This document shows positions 16,624-25,354 of a DNA stretch of 64,000 nt, one piece after another. Numbering within the stretch: the first letter of the stretch is position 1; each line of letters starts with the position of its first letter. A model generated the notes under the pieces. That model had not been told where the DNA came from. It made no database searches and saw nothing but the letters and a program-made list of their open reading frames with translations. The translations under genes were made by a program, and so were the position numbers. Source of the stretch: Bog-532 sp963732345 (lineage in GTDB: Bacteria > Actinomycetota > Actinomycetes > Streptosporangiales > Streptosporangiaceae); contig CAVSZI010000023.1 in the NCBI GenBank assembly GCA_963732345.1, forward strand, positions 62,001 to 126,000, read 5' to 3'.

Positions 16624-18287
16624 TCACCTGCGCCGGAAGGCCACCCAGGCCGCCGCCTGATGGCGGATCGCGTCGGCTGGGCTGGCCGCTTTCCCGTCGG
16701 CGGCGGCCTGCGGGCGGGACACCTGGTCCCCGCCGGACAGGGCACCGCTGGCCTCGGCGGCCAGCAAGGCGGCCACGGCCACGGCGGCCAGGAAGGCGGC
16801 CACGGCCACGGCCGCCAGCATGAACGAGCGCAGCCGCCGCCGGGGCCGCGACCGGTGCCTGCCCTTGGCCGGAATCTGCCGGGTCAGGTCGCTCACCTGG
16901 AGCAGGTGGTAGCTGGCCTCGCGCTCGGCGCGGTGGTCATGCGGCCAGGCGGCGATGCGCCACCGCCAGTACTCGGCGGCGCGCCGGTGAGCCTTGATGA
17001 CCTCACCGCCCCGCTGCCGTTCGGCCAGCCGGCGGTGCAGCTCGGCAGCGGTCCACCGGTGCACGAATACCGAGGGCGGGTTGTCCGCGGGGTCGGCCGC
17101 CAGCAGGCCGGTGGCCCGGCATTCGTCGAGCGGCCGGCCATCTCGGCCGGGCCGTACTGACCGACGGGGAGCAGCAGGACGTCGCGGCCGATCGGCGCGC
17201 GGTAGACGGAGGCGCGGATCAGCAGGCCCTGCGCCGCGGCGCTGAGCTGATCGAACAGGTCGCCCAGCAGCAGGTCGGCGACGGCCAGGGCGGCCGTCTC
17301 CGCGGTTGGCAATGGCCGTTCGGTCGGCGCGGTGAGCCCGTGGCGGGCCGCCGGGTGATCCGCGTGCCCCTCGATCGCCCCGGCGAGGCGCTCGGCCAGC
17401 GCCGGGAAGCGGGTGTCACCGGTCAGGAGCAGCGCGTCCAGGTACTCCATGGCCCGGGGATGACCGCTCAGCAGCCGCCAGGCGCGGTCCAGTTCCTCTT
17501 CGCCGAGCAGCCCCAGGGCGGCCAGGGACATCGCCAGCTCAATCGCGCCGGAGCGGGACAGCGGCCCGAGGTGACGGAACCCCAGCCGGGACGTCGCCGT
17601 CTCGGGTACGGCGAACCGGTGACGGCAGGTGATCAGGACCCGGCCGCGATGCGATGGGTCGGCCCATCTGGTCAGGAGCTCGATGAGCGACGGGTCGCGG
17701 ATGGTGCACGTGCCTGCTTCCAGCGACAGGTTGTCGTCGAAGTTGTCGAGCACGAGGAGCACAGGCTCCTGATCGAGGACGTGCCGGTGCAGCAGGGCGA
17801 AGCGCTGAGCCCAGGGCAGTTCGGTCCGGCTCGCTGCCGCCACCGCCTCCGCCGCGCTGCCGCCCCGGGCGGCCGCCCCGGGCGACCGGCGCAGGGCGGC
17901 CGCGAGCCCGGTGAGAAGAGCGTCAGCGGTCACCTCACCACTGACGATCGTGGTCACGCATTCTGGTTCGAGCCGGCCCACCCGCTCGGCGATCTGGGCG
18001 GCGAGCGCCGACTTGCCGATCCCGCCGACGCCGTGCAGGACGAGCCCGGCCGCGGCCGGGCCCGCGAGCTCCGCCGACCAGCGCCGGCGCTCGGCCGAGC
18101 GAATCGGCAGAAACGTCGCGGCGGGCGGCTCCAGCCCGGCCGTCCTGGCGTGCCGCGGGTAATGCGGCAAGCGGACCACTTCCGCGCCTGGCGCCACCCG
18201 GCCTGCCGGGGAAACAGCCTCGACCGGGGTAGATTCTTCCGTTAATGCGAAGTTACCGATTCGTAAACAAATCAGCTTCGCCACCAT
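16624..18287 (-). CDS. STAND/NB-ARC-type ATPase with C-terminal membrane helix (one frameshift)
   Basis: The N-terminal 380 or so residues form a STAND-type NTPase: P-loop GVGGIGKS at 86-93, Walker B LLVLDNFDD near 185, then VLITCRHRF. Near 17,130 the frame breaks. The continuation in the next frame (LDECRATGLL, then HRWTAAELHRRLAERQ and an alpha-helical repeat region) ends in a hydrophobic Ala/Val helix and a basic tail. One missing G in GCCGGCCG restores a protein of about 555 residues. The ATG at 18287 is chosen because AGGAAGGGG precedes it. STAND proteins are signalling or defence switches; no effector domain is evident. The promoter region is strikingly A+T-rich. Confidence 0.7.
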
Positions 18288-18815
18288 AACGTCCCCTTCC
18301 TGCATAACGCGGCCAGCACCGGTTCTAAAGTTGTATAGCATGCCCGATACCCTTATGACACCTTTTCCAATTAGCTGCTCTTTGCCGCCGAGCACACCGC
18401 ATTGTGCTGAGCTATTTATAACTGATATTTTCGCCATTTATAACTGATATTTTCATAACCTATGGCTGATAGCGTACATTAGTCGTGTTTGCCCGCTAAT
18501 GAGTGAGTGGCGAAAATGCCGCAGGCGCGTCAATGGGATCCCGTTCGGGCGGGGTGCTGGGAGGCCGCCGCGGCGGGGTCGAGGTCGGCGTACCCGGGAA
18601 GGTGGCGGGCGATCCAGCCGATCGCCTCGGTGATCCCGCGGCCCGGGTCGCCTGCCCACCGACGCGGCGGGCGGGGTATGCCCCGGTCACGCCAGGGCTG
18701 GCCGTCGCCGTGCCGCTCGCGCGGAAACACCGGGACAGCGAGCATAATGTCACGTGAGCTAGCCTTCCCGGCTAGCGCCGCCACATGATCGCGGACCGGA
18801 CGGAGGCGCCCACCG
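18288..18815. other. Intergenic region with A+T-rich patch; no confident gene
   Basis: 18,290-18,500 is A+T-rich, unlike the rest of the window, and contains tandem repeats described separately. 18,530-18,744 on the minus strand has an open frame (IMLAVPVFPRERHGDG, then AIGWIARHLPGYADLDP) with protein-like composition but no ribosome site or known family, possibly a relic. A 7-bp stem hairpin lies at 18758-18776 (GCTAGCC/GGCTAGC). Confidence 0.5.
18414..18454. repeat. Two 19-bp direct repeats, 22-bp period, in A+T-rich promoter patch
   Basis: ATTTATAACTGATATTTTC occurs at 18414-18432 and again at 18436-18454, separated by GCC. The 22-bp period is two helical turns, which suits cooperative binding of a regulator in front of the STAND ATPase gene. 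Confidence 0.75.
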
Positions 18816-19169
18816 GTGTTTGAGGCCGATGATATTCGGCAGTGGCGTGGCCACAACGTCGTCGATGACTCAGGGTCAAAGATCGGCGAACTCGAGGCCC
18901 TCTACGTCGATACCCGGACAGACGAGTACATTTTCGCGACCGTGAAGATCGGGATGCTGTCACGGTCGCGTCTGGTCTTCGTCCCCACGGCCGGAGCGAA
19001 GGTCGGCCCCGGTCACCTCAAGGTGGCCTTCCCCAAGAAACTGGTCCGCGACGCGCCGTCGATCGACACCGACGGGGAGTTGATGGCTCCCGACGAGCCT
19101 GCCATCTTCAGGCACTATGAGCTGCCCTATGATGCGGGCGAGACGGAGCGCCTGCTGGCCCGACGGTAA
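18816..19169 (+). CDS. PRC-barrel domain protein
   Basis: 117 residues. A GTG start leads into the PRC-barrel signature (WRGHNVVDDSGSKIGELEAL-Y-D, then FATVKIG and LVFVPTAGA). PRC-barrel proteins occur in photosystem assembly and in RNA-processing or stress contexts; small actinobacterial ones lack assigned functions. A small membrane protein gene follows 36 bases downstream, probably in the same transcript. Confidence 0.85.
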   Translation: MFEADDIRQWRGHNVVDDSGSKIGELEALYVDTRTDEYIFATVKIGMLSRSRLVFVPTAGAKVGPGHLKVAFPKKLVRDAPSIDTDGELMAPDEPAIFRHYELPYDAGETERLLARR

Positions 19170-19205
19170 ACGTGATGGCAGGGCGCAGCGGGGAAGGATA
19201 GAGAC

Positions 19206-19376
19206 ATGGCGCTGTTTCTGTTTATCATCATCGTCGCGATCGCCCTGGGCATCCTGGGTGTCGTGCTCAAGGGCCTGTTCTGGCTGCTGATCATCGGGAT
19301 CGTGCTGTTCCTGGCGAACCTGGTCTTCGGCGGGATGCGGCTCGGTAAGCGCAGGGGCACCCGGAGTCCGCGCTAG
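19206..19376 (+). CDS. Small hydrophobic membrane protein (56 residues)
   Basis: 56 residues: an almost continuous hydrophobic stretch (residues 2-42, room for two helices around a Lys-Gly turn near 21) and a basic tail (GKRRGTRSPR). The ribosome site GGGAAGGA lies 7 bases before the ATG. Similar tiny hydrophobic stress-induced proteins often sit beside PRC-barrel genes in actinobacteria; function unknown. Confidence 0.75.
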   Translation: MALFLFIIIVAIALGILGVVLKGLFWLLIIGIVLFLANLVFGGMRLGKRRGTRSPR

Positions 19377-19595
19377 CGTCCGGGCGACACGCGGCCAGCG
19401 CCGGGCCAACGGCAGTCCGGGCACGTGCCTGATAACTTTACGCGCGCTGGCATAAGTCGGGAAAATGCACCTAAGACTGTCCCTTTAAGCGCACGCCAAG
19501 GTGGCCGGCAGCACCAGAACACACCCATCCCCGAACGCGCATATTCAGGCCGCCAGGAATGGCCGCCGTTTCCCCGGCGCGATCCCCCACATCCC

Positions 19596-19627
19596 CCGGT
19601 CCCCGATGTCGCCGGTCCCCGATACCG
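19596..19627. repeat. 16-bp tandem repeat
   Basis: CCGGTCCCCGATGTCG is followed directly by CCGGTCCCCGATACCG and a third, degenerate copy to about 19646. It lies just downstream of the emfourin-like gene's stop codon. No function is assigned. Confidence 0.6.
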
Positions 19628-19662
19628 CGGGTCCGATGTCACCGGCTCCGCGCGTGGCCGGC

Positions 19663-19932
19663 TCAGTCCGCCTGGGCGCCCTCGGCGAGCACGGCCGCGA
19701 CCAGGTCCCGCAGTGGGCCCACCAGGCCCCGTTCCGCGACCTGAATCGAGTGCTCTCCGTCACTGACCTGGTAGACGGGCCTTCCCGGATCGGGCCGGTA
19801 GGGCGGGGGAAGATTCAGATTGGCCCGGCTGACCAGTTCGCGCCAGCGGGCGGCGTCGGGTCGCTGCTCGGGCTCGATCCGCGCGCGGCGGATGCTGCCA
19901 TCCCCGAGGATGCGCGTCACCTCAATGTTCAT
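19663..19932 (-). CDS. Emfourin-like (M4 metalloprotease inhibitor type) small protein
   Basis: 89 residues with the layout of the protealysin inhibitor family: N-terminal strand MNIEVTRILGDG, central RWRELVSRANLNLP, the RPVYQVSDGEHSIQV strands and a C-terminal helix GPLRDLVAAVL. In relatives the gene is paired with a thermolysin-like protease, but none is seen nearby. The ATG at 19932 has no strong ribosome site. The assignment rests on pattern only. Confidence 0.6.
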   Translation of the reverse strand: MNIEVTRILGDGSIRRARIEPEQRPDAARWRELVSRANLNLPPPYRPDPGRPVYQVSDGEHSIQVAERGLVGPLRDLVAAVLAEGAQAD

Positions 19933-20130
19933 CGACCCAGTTTGTCTCAAACTTTGGCCCTGACACTACCCAAAGGCGATCAATGCAGGCCCGGGCCTTG
20001 CGCTGGATGGCTCCGTACCCTGGTGAATTCCGCTTCTCCCCGGCGGCCGGGCTCCCGCCCTGGGCCCGAGGGCCGGGCCGGAAAGCTCCCGCGAAGGTTA
20101 GAAACCCCGGCGACGGGGAATCCGCCCGTC

Positions 20131-20592
20131 ATGGCCGTACTGAGAGCTGTCGCGCGTCCCATGCTAGCTTCGATCTTCATCGTCCAGGGATTTGACACCC
20201 TGCTGCACCCGGAACGGGTGGTCCCGGCGGCGGAACCGGTGGTGCGGCCGATCGCCGACCGGGTGCCCGCCGTGCCGGACCAGGTCGAGCAGGCGGTGCG
20301 CCTCAACGGCGCGGTCCAGCTGGTGGCCGGGTCGATGCTGGCTCTGGGCCGCTGGCCGAGGCTGTCGGCTGTGACGATCGCGGTGACGCTGGTCCCCACC
20401 ACCTACGCCGGGCACCGGTTCTGGGAGAGCAACGACAAGCAGGAGCGCACGCAGCAGCGCATCCACTTCCTCAAGAACCTCAGCATGTTCGGCGGCCTGC
20501 TGATCGGGCGGGTGACACGCGGGACGTTGGTGGGGGAGGGGGTAGTCGTGCGACCGACGCGCGTGGGCGGAGGGAGGAGGCCAAGAGAGTGA
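20131..20592 (+). CDS. DoxX-family membrane protein with damaged 3' end
   Basis: 153 residues. RPMLASIFIVQGFDTLLHPE, LNGAVQLVAGSMLALGR and TYAGHRFWE are typical DoxX segments with about four helices. The family usually ends with a segment like IAAVDTAGRPSLAWR after GGLLI. Here the sequence turns into a Gly/Arg-rich tail from about 20,495, where an indel-rich tract begins, so the last 30 or so residues are probably wrong or degenerate. DoxX proteins are linked to respiratory or thiol redox balance. Confidence 0.75.
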   Translation: MAVLRAVARPMLASIFIVQGFDTLLHPERVVPAAEPVVRPIADRVPAVPDQVEQAVRLNGAVQLVAGSMLALGRWPRLSAVTIAVTLVPTTYAGHRFWESNDKQERTQQRIHFLKNLSMFGGLLIGRVTRGTLVGEGVVVRPTRVGGGRRPRE

Positions 20593-20720
20593 AGCGTGGG
20601 AAGCGGAAGGGTGGAGGTCGGGGAGGCGGGTAGGGGGGAGGCCGGGGTGAGGCCGGAGGGGGGATGGGAGAAAAGAAGTAGAGAGGAGAAGGGCGGCGGG
20701 CGCCGGGCCGGGAAGCGGGG
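20560..20720. repeat. Purine-rich (G/A) low-complexity tract
   Basis: About 160 bases in which the plus strand is overwhelmingly G and A, with many G runs (for example TAGGGGGGAGG). It lies where the 3' half of the HxlR gene should be. No coding sense is seen on either strand. Confidence 0.6.
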
Positions 20721-20769
20721 TGATCTCGCGCGGCGCGTCCAGGGTGTGGCCAGGGAGGGGTGGGTACTG

Positions 20770-21009
20770 TGCCGTGACCCTCCTCCTGATAGAGGGCGGT
20801 AAGCAGACAGTGCACGAGAGGGCCAGCAGCGCAGAGGACCTGCGGGGCGCCTGGGTCCGCCGCTGCATATCGGCAAAGCGGCGGATGCCGTTAAAGGCCT
20901 CGCGCAGGACGAGGAACGTCCACTTCTCACCGATGGTGCCGATCGCGGTGCCGATCGAGCAGTAGGCCGGGTAGTAATCCAGGGCCCACGAATTACTCAT
21001 CCCCCGCAT
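20770..21009 (-). pseudogene. HxlR-type winged-helix regulator, degenerate
   Basis: The first 55 or so codons are intact and diagnostic: an N-terminal cysteine (YYPAYCSIG), then IGTIGEKWTFLVLREAF and NGIRRFADMQRR, the HxlR recognition region. After QAPR the frame shifts; the next frame reads HCLLTALYQEEGHG, corresponding to the family's wing (YQE-G). Everything downstream is lost in the purine-rich tract. The start is ATG at 21000 or 21009. It is divergent from the thioesterase relic, a common HxlR-target arrangement. Confidence 0.75.
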
Positions 21010-21380
21010 GCTAGATCTAGTGAAGACTCAGCAATCCAGGATGCTGAGTTCGTGAACGGAACTCAGGTAGACACCGCGCATGCCCGGCTGCGGTGGAGAG
21101 CGGCGGAGATGGAGTGGCGCTCCAGTAGGGCACGTCGGGCCGTACGTGACCATCCGCGACATGCTCCGATAGGTCAGAGAGGAAGAGCCAGGTGAATCCA
21201 ACAGAAAAAGGGCCCCACGAAGCCTATAGGGACAGAGTTCGACGGGCTCGGTGAGCAGGAGAAAGGGGCCGGGCCAAACGGGCGGCAGTGGACCTATCAG
21301 TGGGATGATCTGCGATCGAGGAGGCGGCCGAGCGGCGGCTAGACGGGCTCGCGTTCTTCTGGGAGATCAAGGAGGCAAAA

Positions 21381-21690
21381 AGCGTGCCCCCCATTATGGC
21401 CACGCTCGGGACAACGAGGTGGCCTTCGAGAAAGGCCGGCCGTCTTCGAGGTGACACCGGCCAACCATTACAACCCGATAGGCTCGTGCAAGGAGTGTCT
21501 ACGCCACGATCTGCGACTCCGCATGCGGTGTGCTGCACACGATGCTCAGAGCCCACTACACCTCACTGGACTGAGTCATCCAACCCATCACTTCCGGTAC
21601 GGAGACTGCTGTGCGAGAGCACAGTCGACTACATCGGCACCAGGAAGGCGCTGGCGAGAGCTCATGAAAAGAAGAGAAGCTCTTAGCGCA
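21381..21690 (+). pseudogene. PaaI-family acyl-CoA thioesterase, multiple frameshifts
   Basis: Reading across frames gives VPPIMATLG, VAFEKGRP, FEVTPANHYNPIGS, YATICDSACGVLHTML then RAHYTSLD, PITSGTETA and STVDYIGTRKALARA. These match in order the hotdog-fold PaaI thioesterase pattern (HYNPIG-HGG-ATLLDSA-GCA and the C-terminal strands). At least four frame changes and in-frame stops occur. It is part of the shredded tract and may be intact in the real genome. Confidence 0.75.
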
Positions 21691-21726
21691 GAGAAGAAAC
21701 TGATCATATTAAGGACGAGGGTGGCG

Positions 21727-22590
21727 CTACGCGCCGGGGATCTTCAGGTTGTAAACGTGGCACGCGTTGCCGGCCAGTACGAGCCGCACGGTCTCCTCGT
21801 CCGGGCACAGCGCCGCCACGGCGCGGGCGTTCCGGGCGATGCCGGGCACACCGGGCCAGTCGGTCGCGAAGATCATCCGGCGGGTCAGCCGCGGCCAGCT
21901 GTGCCGGGCGTAGTACTCACGCAGCCGCGACGGCGGCAGGCCGGACAGCTCGATCCAAACCCGGTCGTTCGACAGCGCCATGAAGGCGGCCGCGTCGTAC
22001 CACCAGCCACGCCCGCCGTGGGCCAGCACGACGTTGAGGCGGCGGAAGTCACGCAGCACGTCGTCGAGCAGAACCGGATCGGCGAAGGTGTTGGACGCGC
22101 CCGGGAACGTGCTCGTGCCACAATGCACGATCACCGGGATTCCGGCCGCCTGACAGATCTCATAGGCCGGGTACAGGGCACGGTCGTTCGCGGCGGCGCG
22201 CGCGTGCACCGGGTGGACCTTGAGCGCGATGGCCCCGAGGCCGAGCTGGCGCTGCAGTTCCTCGTCCGCCGGGTAGTGGACGTTCGGGTTGACGTTGGCC
22301 ACGACCTTGACCCGGTCCGGGTTGTACGCGGCCAGCGGCAGCATGTCCTCCACGGTCTGGATTCCGGTGACGCGGGGACTGTACTCGGACAGCACCAGCG
22401 CGATGTCGACCCCCTCTCCGGCCAGGTAGGCCCCGAACCGGGCGGGGCTGACGGTGCCGTCGGCGTCGTAGAGCCGGGTGACCGCGTCTGCGCCGCCGAA
22501 GTCGCGGGCCCACTCCTGCCAGCCCACCCTGATCGTGGAACGCCGCGCCGGGTGCAGGTGAACGTCGACGAGCGGGCGGCCGTCCAGCAT
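21727..22590 (-). CDS. Amidohydrolase-family metal-dependent hydrolase
   Basis: 287 residues with the ACMSD-like amidohydrolase TIM barrel: metal motif VDVHLHP at 8-14, KVHP near 145, IVHCGTSTFPG near 175, LAHGGRG near 210 and the catalytic aspartate in FATDWPG near 245. This subfamily performs decarboxylations or hydrolyses on small carboxylic acids; substrate unknown. No strong ribosome site before the ATG. The thioesterase gene upstream on the same strand may share its transcript. Confidence 0.88.
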   Translation of the reverse strand: MLDGRPLVDVHLHPARRSTIRVGWQEWARDFGGADAVTRLYDADGTVSPARFGAYLAGEGVDIALVLSEYSPRVTGIQTVEDMLPLAAYNPDRVKVVANVNPNVHYPADEELQRQLGLGAIALKVHPVHARAAANDRALYPAYEICQAAGIPVIVHCGTSTFPGASNTFADPVLLDDVLRDFRRLNVVLAHGGRGWWYDAAAFMALSNDRVWIELSGLPPSRLREYYARHSWPRLTRRMIFATDWPGVPGIARNARAVAALCPDEETVRLVLAGNACHVYNLKIPGA

Positions 22591-22690
22591 CAGGCCGCCC
22601 CGATGGGAGCCGTGGCCAGTTTCCGCAGTTTCACGCGCCGCACCTTCCGTTGCCCGAATGGTCCCAGTTCAACGAATACCACGGCGCGCG

Positions 22691-23116
22691 TCAGTCCGGA
22701 TTGGGGCGGTTGGCCAGGCGCACCCGGCCCTTGGCCACCAGCCGTCCCTGGTCGTCGGTGATGTCGACCTCCCACAGCTGGAGCGTCCGCCCCTGGCTGG
22801 CCGCGCGCGCGTCGACCTCGAGCCGGCCTTCCTTCACCGGGCGGACGAAATCGGTGAGGTTGTCCACGCCGACGGCGAACTGGCCGCTGCCGGTGACGGC
22901 GAGGAAGGCCCCGACACTGGCCGCCGTCTCGATCGCCCCCATGTACAGCGCGCCGTGCACGATGCCCATCGGCTGATGGTGCTCCGGACCGGCGTCGATG
23001 TGCCCGCGGACGCGGGTGCAGCCGCCGTTCTCGCCGCCGGAATAGCCGTCGATCACCAGGCCCAGGGCCCGCATGAGCGCGCTCTGGGGCATATCGGCAA
23101 AGTTAAGCTCAGGCAC
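22691..23116 (-). CDS. PaaI-type hotdog thioesterase
   Basis: 141 residues. The hotdog signature is HHQPMGIVHGALYMGAIETA with the catalytic acid in the following helix, then AVGVDNLTDFVRPV and a strand WEVDITDDQGRLVAKG. It probably hydrolyses acyl- or aryl-CoA thioesters. The GTG start follows GGGAGAAG. Intact, unlike its family member at 21.4 kb. Confidence 0.88.
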   Translation of the reverse strand: MPELNFADMPQSALMRALGLVIDGYSGGENGGCTRVRGHIDAGPEHHQPMGIVHGALYMGAIETAASVGAFLAVTGSGQFAVGVDNLTDFVRPVKEGRLEVDARAASQGRTLQLWEVDITDDQGRLVAKGRVRLANRPNPD

Positions 23117-23215
23117 TGGCTTCTCCCACGTTCGGCGTCGCGGCGCAGGGGCTTGCGCGCGGGCAGCTTAGCCGCTCAGCCGTTGAGCCGGTTAGCCGCA
23201 GGAAGGGGTGGACGG

Positions 23216-23869
23216 GTGATCGAGGCTGTGGTCTTCGACCTGGATGGGGTGCTCATCGACTCCGAGCCGGTGTGGGAGGAGGTGCGGCGGGACTTCGTGG
23301 CGTCCCATGGCGGGCACTGGGCTCCGGACGCGCAGCGGCGGCTGATGGGCATGAGCACCCCGGAGTGGGCCCGCTACCTCAGTGCGGACCTCGGGGCCGG
23401 GCTCCCCCCGGTCGAGGTCGCGGCGGAGGTCATCCGGGAGATGGCCGACCGTTACGCGCGCCACCTCCCGCTCATGCCGGGCGCGGTCGGGGCCGTGCGC
23501 CGGATGGCGGACCGCTGGCCGCTCGGGCTGGCCAGCTCCTCTCCCCCGGCCCTGATCGAGACCGTGCTGAAGGCCGCGGGCATCCGGTCGTTGTTCGTGA
23601 CCGCGGTGTCCACCGAGGAGGTTCCGCGCGGGAAGCCCGCGCCGGACGTGTACCTGACCGTGGCGGACCGGCTGGGCGTCTCGCCGGCCCGGGGCGCGGC
23701 GGTCGAGGATTCCAGTAACGGGCTGCGTTCGGCCGGGGCGGCGGGCCTGCCGGTGGTGGCCGTCCCGCACCCGCGTTACCCGCCCGACCCCGACGCGCTG
23801 GCCCTGGCCCGGGTCGTCCTGCCCGACCTGTCCGAGCTGACCCCGGACCTGATCGCCGGCCTTGGGTGA
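23216..23869 (+). CDS. HAD-superfamily phosphatase (beta-phosphoglucomutase/GS-like)
   Basis: 217 residues with all HAD motifs: DLDGVLIDSE (nucleophile Asp 9 and acid Asp 11 by this start), LASSS (motif II), the lysine in GKPAPDVY (motif III) and VEDSSNG (motif IV). The alpha-helical cap is type C1. The substrate is a phosphorylated sugar or polyol by family analogy. The GTG at 23216 follows GGAAGGGG. It is convergent with the EthD-like gene. Confidence 0.92.
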   Translation: MIEAVVFDLDGVLIDSEPVWEEVRRDFVASHGGHWAPDAQRRLMGMSTPEWARYLSADLGAGLPPVEVAAEVIREMADRYARHLPLMPGAVGAVRRMADRWPLGLASSSPPALIETVLKAAGIRSLFVTAVSTEEVPRGKPAPDVYLTVADRLGVSPARGAAVEDSSNGLRSAGAAGLPVVAVPHPRYPPDPDALALARVVLPDLSELTPDLIAGLG

Positions 23870-23914
23870 CCCCCGACGTCGCCGCCGGGACCCGAACCGC
23901 TCGCTGGCGGGCCG

Positions 23915-24223
23915 CTAGGCGTCGACGTCTTCGACGAGCATGCGTGAGCCGGGTGGGGCGATCTTCGCGTAGTCGGCCGCCGCGGTCTGCGCTTCGGTGG
24001 ACGCGAGCGCCTTGTCCAGGCCCGGCCGGTCCGCGAAATAGAGCGAAGCCATCCGGTAGAAGGTCGGGTCGCCGCCGTCGGCTTCGGCGATGAAACGCCC
24101 GGCCTCGGCGCGCTGGAGCCCGGGGATTTGGCGGACCATCGGCATGTGCGTCTCGGCGTAGTGGCGCTCGAAGACGTCCGGGTCGTCGGGCTGGGTGTAC
24201 AGGACGACGAGTTTTACGGTCAT
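23915..24223 (-). CDS. EthD-family dimeric alpha/beta-barrel protein
   Basis: 102 residues: VKLVVLYTQPDDPDVFERHYAETHMPMVRQIPG is the EthD start, with the family's H-Y...H pattern, ending in FADRPGLDKALAS. EthD-type proteins assist monooxygenation or polyketide tailoring, or have unknown roles. The ATG at 24223 has no clear ribosome site; an upstream ATG eight codons earlier is possible. Confidence 0.85.
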   Translation of the reverse strand: MTVKLVVLYTQPDDPDVFERHYAETHMPMVRQIPGLQRAEAGRFIAEADGGDPTFYRMASLYFADRPGLDKALASTEAQTAAADYAKIAPPGSRMLVEDVDA

Positions 24224-24313
24224 GCCGGGGAGGTTACGCCCCGCCATGCCCGGGCCGCCAGTACCCGGCTCATTTCGGTCTCACCGCAGCTCATCCGGCT
24301 TGCTACGGCTTCC

Positions 24314-25354
24314 TCAGGAGACGGCTTTGGGGCGCGGATGGCGGGCCCGGCGGACGGCCGTTTCCAGTTCGTCGCGGGTCAGCTTCGACCGGCCGGGAAT
24401 GTCCAGCTCCGTGGCCAGCGCGGCCAGCTGGCTCTTGTTCATCGCGGACAGGTCCTCGTCCCCGGGCCCGGTGTCTGCCTGGGTGCGGGGGCGCCCTCCG
24501 CCGCGGCCGGCGCTTTCCCGGGCGCGCCCGCTGCCCTGGGATTCACTGCCCCGGGTGGCGCTTTCCCGGGTGCGCCCGCGCGCCTCCTCCACACTGCGGC
24601 GGAGCGTCTCGGTAAGGTCGACCACCTTCGACGGCTGCGGCGCGGGGGCCGCCGTCTCGATCGTCTCTCCGGTCCGCTTGCTCTCGATCAGTTCCTCGAC
24701 GCGCTCGCGGTAGGTGTCCACATACCGGGCCGGATCCCAGTCGGTGGTCATCGACTCGATGAGCTGACGCGCGATGGTGACCTCGCGGGGGCGGGCCGGC
24801 TGGCCGGACGGCTCGTAGCCCGTCGCCTCCACCGGGTCGCGGATCTCGTCCGCGAAGTACATGGTCTCGAGGGCCAGGATCTCCGCCTGCGGCCGGACCG
24901 CGACCAGGTACTCCTTGCTGCGCATCACGAGCGTCGCGATACCGGCCCGGTTGGTGTCGGCCATCGCCTTGTGCAGCAGTTCGTAGGAACGGTCGGCGCC
25001 GTCCCCCCGCGGGGCCAGGTAATACGTGCGCTGGAAGCAGATCGGGTCAACCTCGGCCAGATCAACGAAGTCGGTGATGTCGATGGTGCGGGTCCGGCCC
25101 GGTTCCACGGACTCCAGTTCGTCGTCGGTGAGCAGCACATAGGTGTCGTCGTCGACCTCGCGGCCCTTCACGATGTCCCGGTAGTTGACCTCCTCCCCAG
25201 TCCGCTCGTTCACCCGCTTGTACCGGATGCGGTCACTGGTGCCCCTCTGGAACTGATTGAAGTGCACGGTCCGGTCCTCGGTGGCCGCATACAGGCCGAC
25301 CGGGATGTTGACCAGCCCGAAGGCCAGTGCACCAGTCCAGATCACGCGCGCCAT
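24314..25354 (-). CDS. ku: Ku DNA end-binding protein (non-homologous end joining)
   Basis: 346 residues. The Ku core spans residues 1-240: MARVIWTGALAFGLVNIPV, the HFNQFQ motif, YLAPRG and VTIARQLIESM. It is followed by a Pro/Ser/Arg-rich linker and a C-terminal LeH/SAP-like segment (MNKSQLAALATELDIPGRSKLTRDEL) also seen in streptomycete Ku proteins, possibly for DNA binding. Ku rings thread DNA ends and recruit the ligase. A separate ligase gene is at 32.9 kb. AGGAGG supports the start. Confidence 0.95.
   Translation of the reverse strand: MARVIWTGALAFGLVNIPVGLYAATEDRTVHFNQFQRGTSDRIRYKRVNERTGEEVNYRDIVKGREVDDDTYVLLTDDELESVEPGRTRTIDITDFVDLAEVDPICFQRTYYLAPRGDGADRSYELLHKAMADTNRAGIATLVMRSKEYLVAVRPQAEILALETMYFADEIRDPVEATGYEPSGQPARPREVTIARQLIESMTTDWDPARYVDTYRERVEELIESKRTGETIETAAPAPQPSKVVDLTETLRRSVEEARGRTRESATRGSESQGSGRARESAGRGGGRPRTQADTGPGDEDLSAMNKSQLAALATELDIPGRSKLTRDELETAVRRARHPRPKAVS

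Larger units (their letters stand above)
20495..21720. other. Indel-shredded tract covering doxX 3' end, HxlR and PaaI genes
   Basis: Across this tract the coding signal of three neighbouring genes breaks every 10-30 codons, yet family motifs remain readable by switching frame. The base composition is less G+C-rich than the flanks and includes a purine-rich stretch. The edges are sharp: doxX is clean up to about 20,495 and the amidohydrolase gene is intact from 21,727. The tract may be a low-quality consensus segment or recent multi-gene decay. Confidence 0.7.

Noticed and set aside
18287..18437. Fifty-codon N-terminal extension of the STAND ATPase
   Set aside because: It is the translation of the A+T-rich repeat region; a good ribosome site supports the start at 18287.
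18414..18454. Short direct repeats considered as a CRISPR remnant
   Set aside because: Only two copies with a 3-base gap and no cas genes; better explained as an operator.
20596..20815. Pro/Ser/Arg-rich minus-strand frame in the purine tract
   Set aside because: Composition follows directly from the C/T-rich strand; it overlaps the site of a destroyed HxlR gene.
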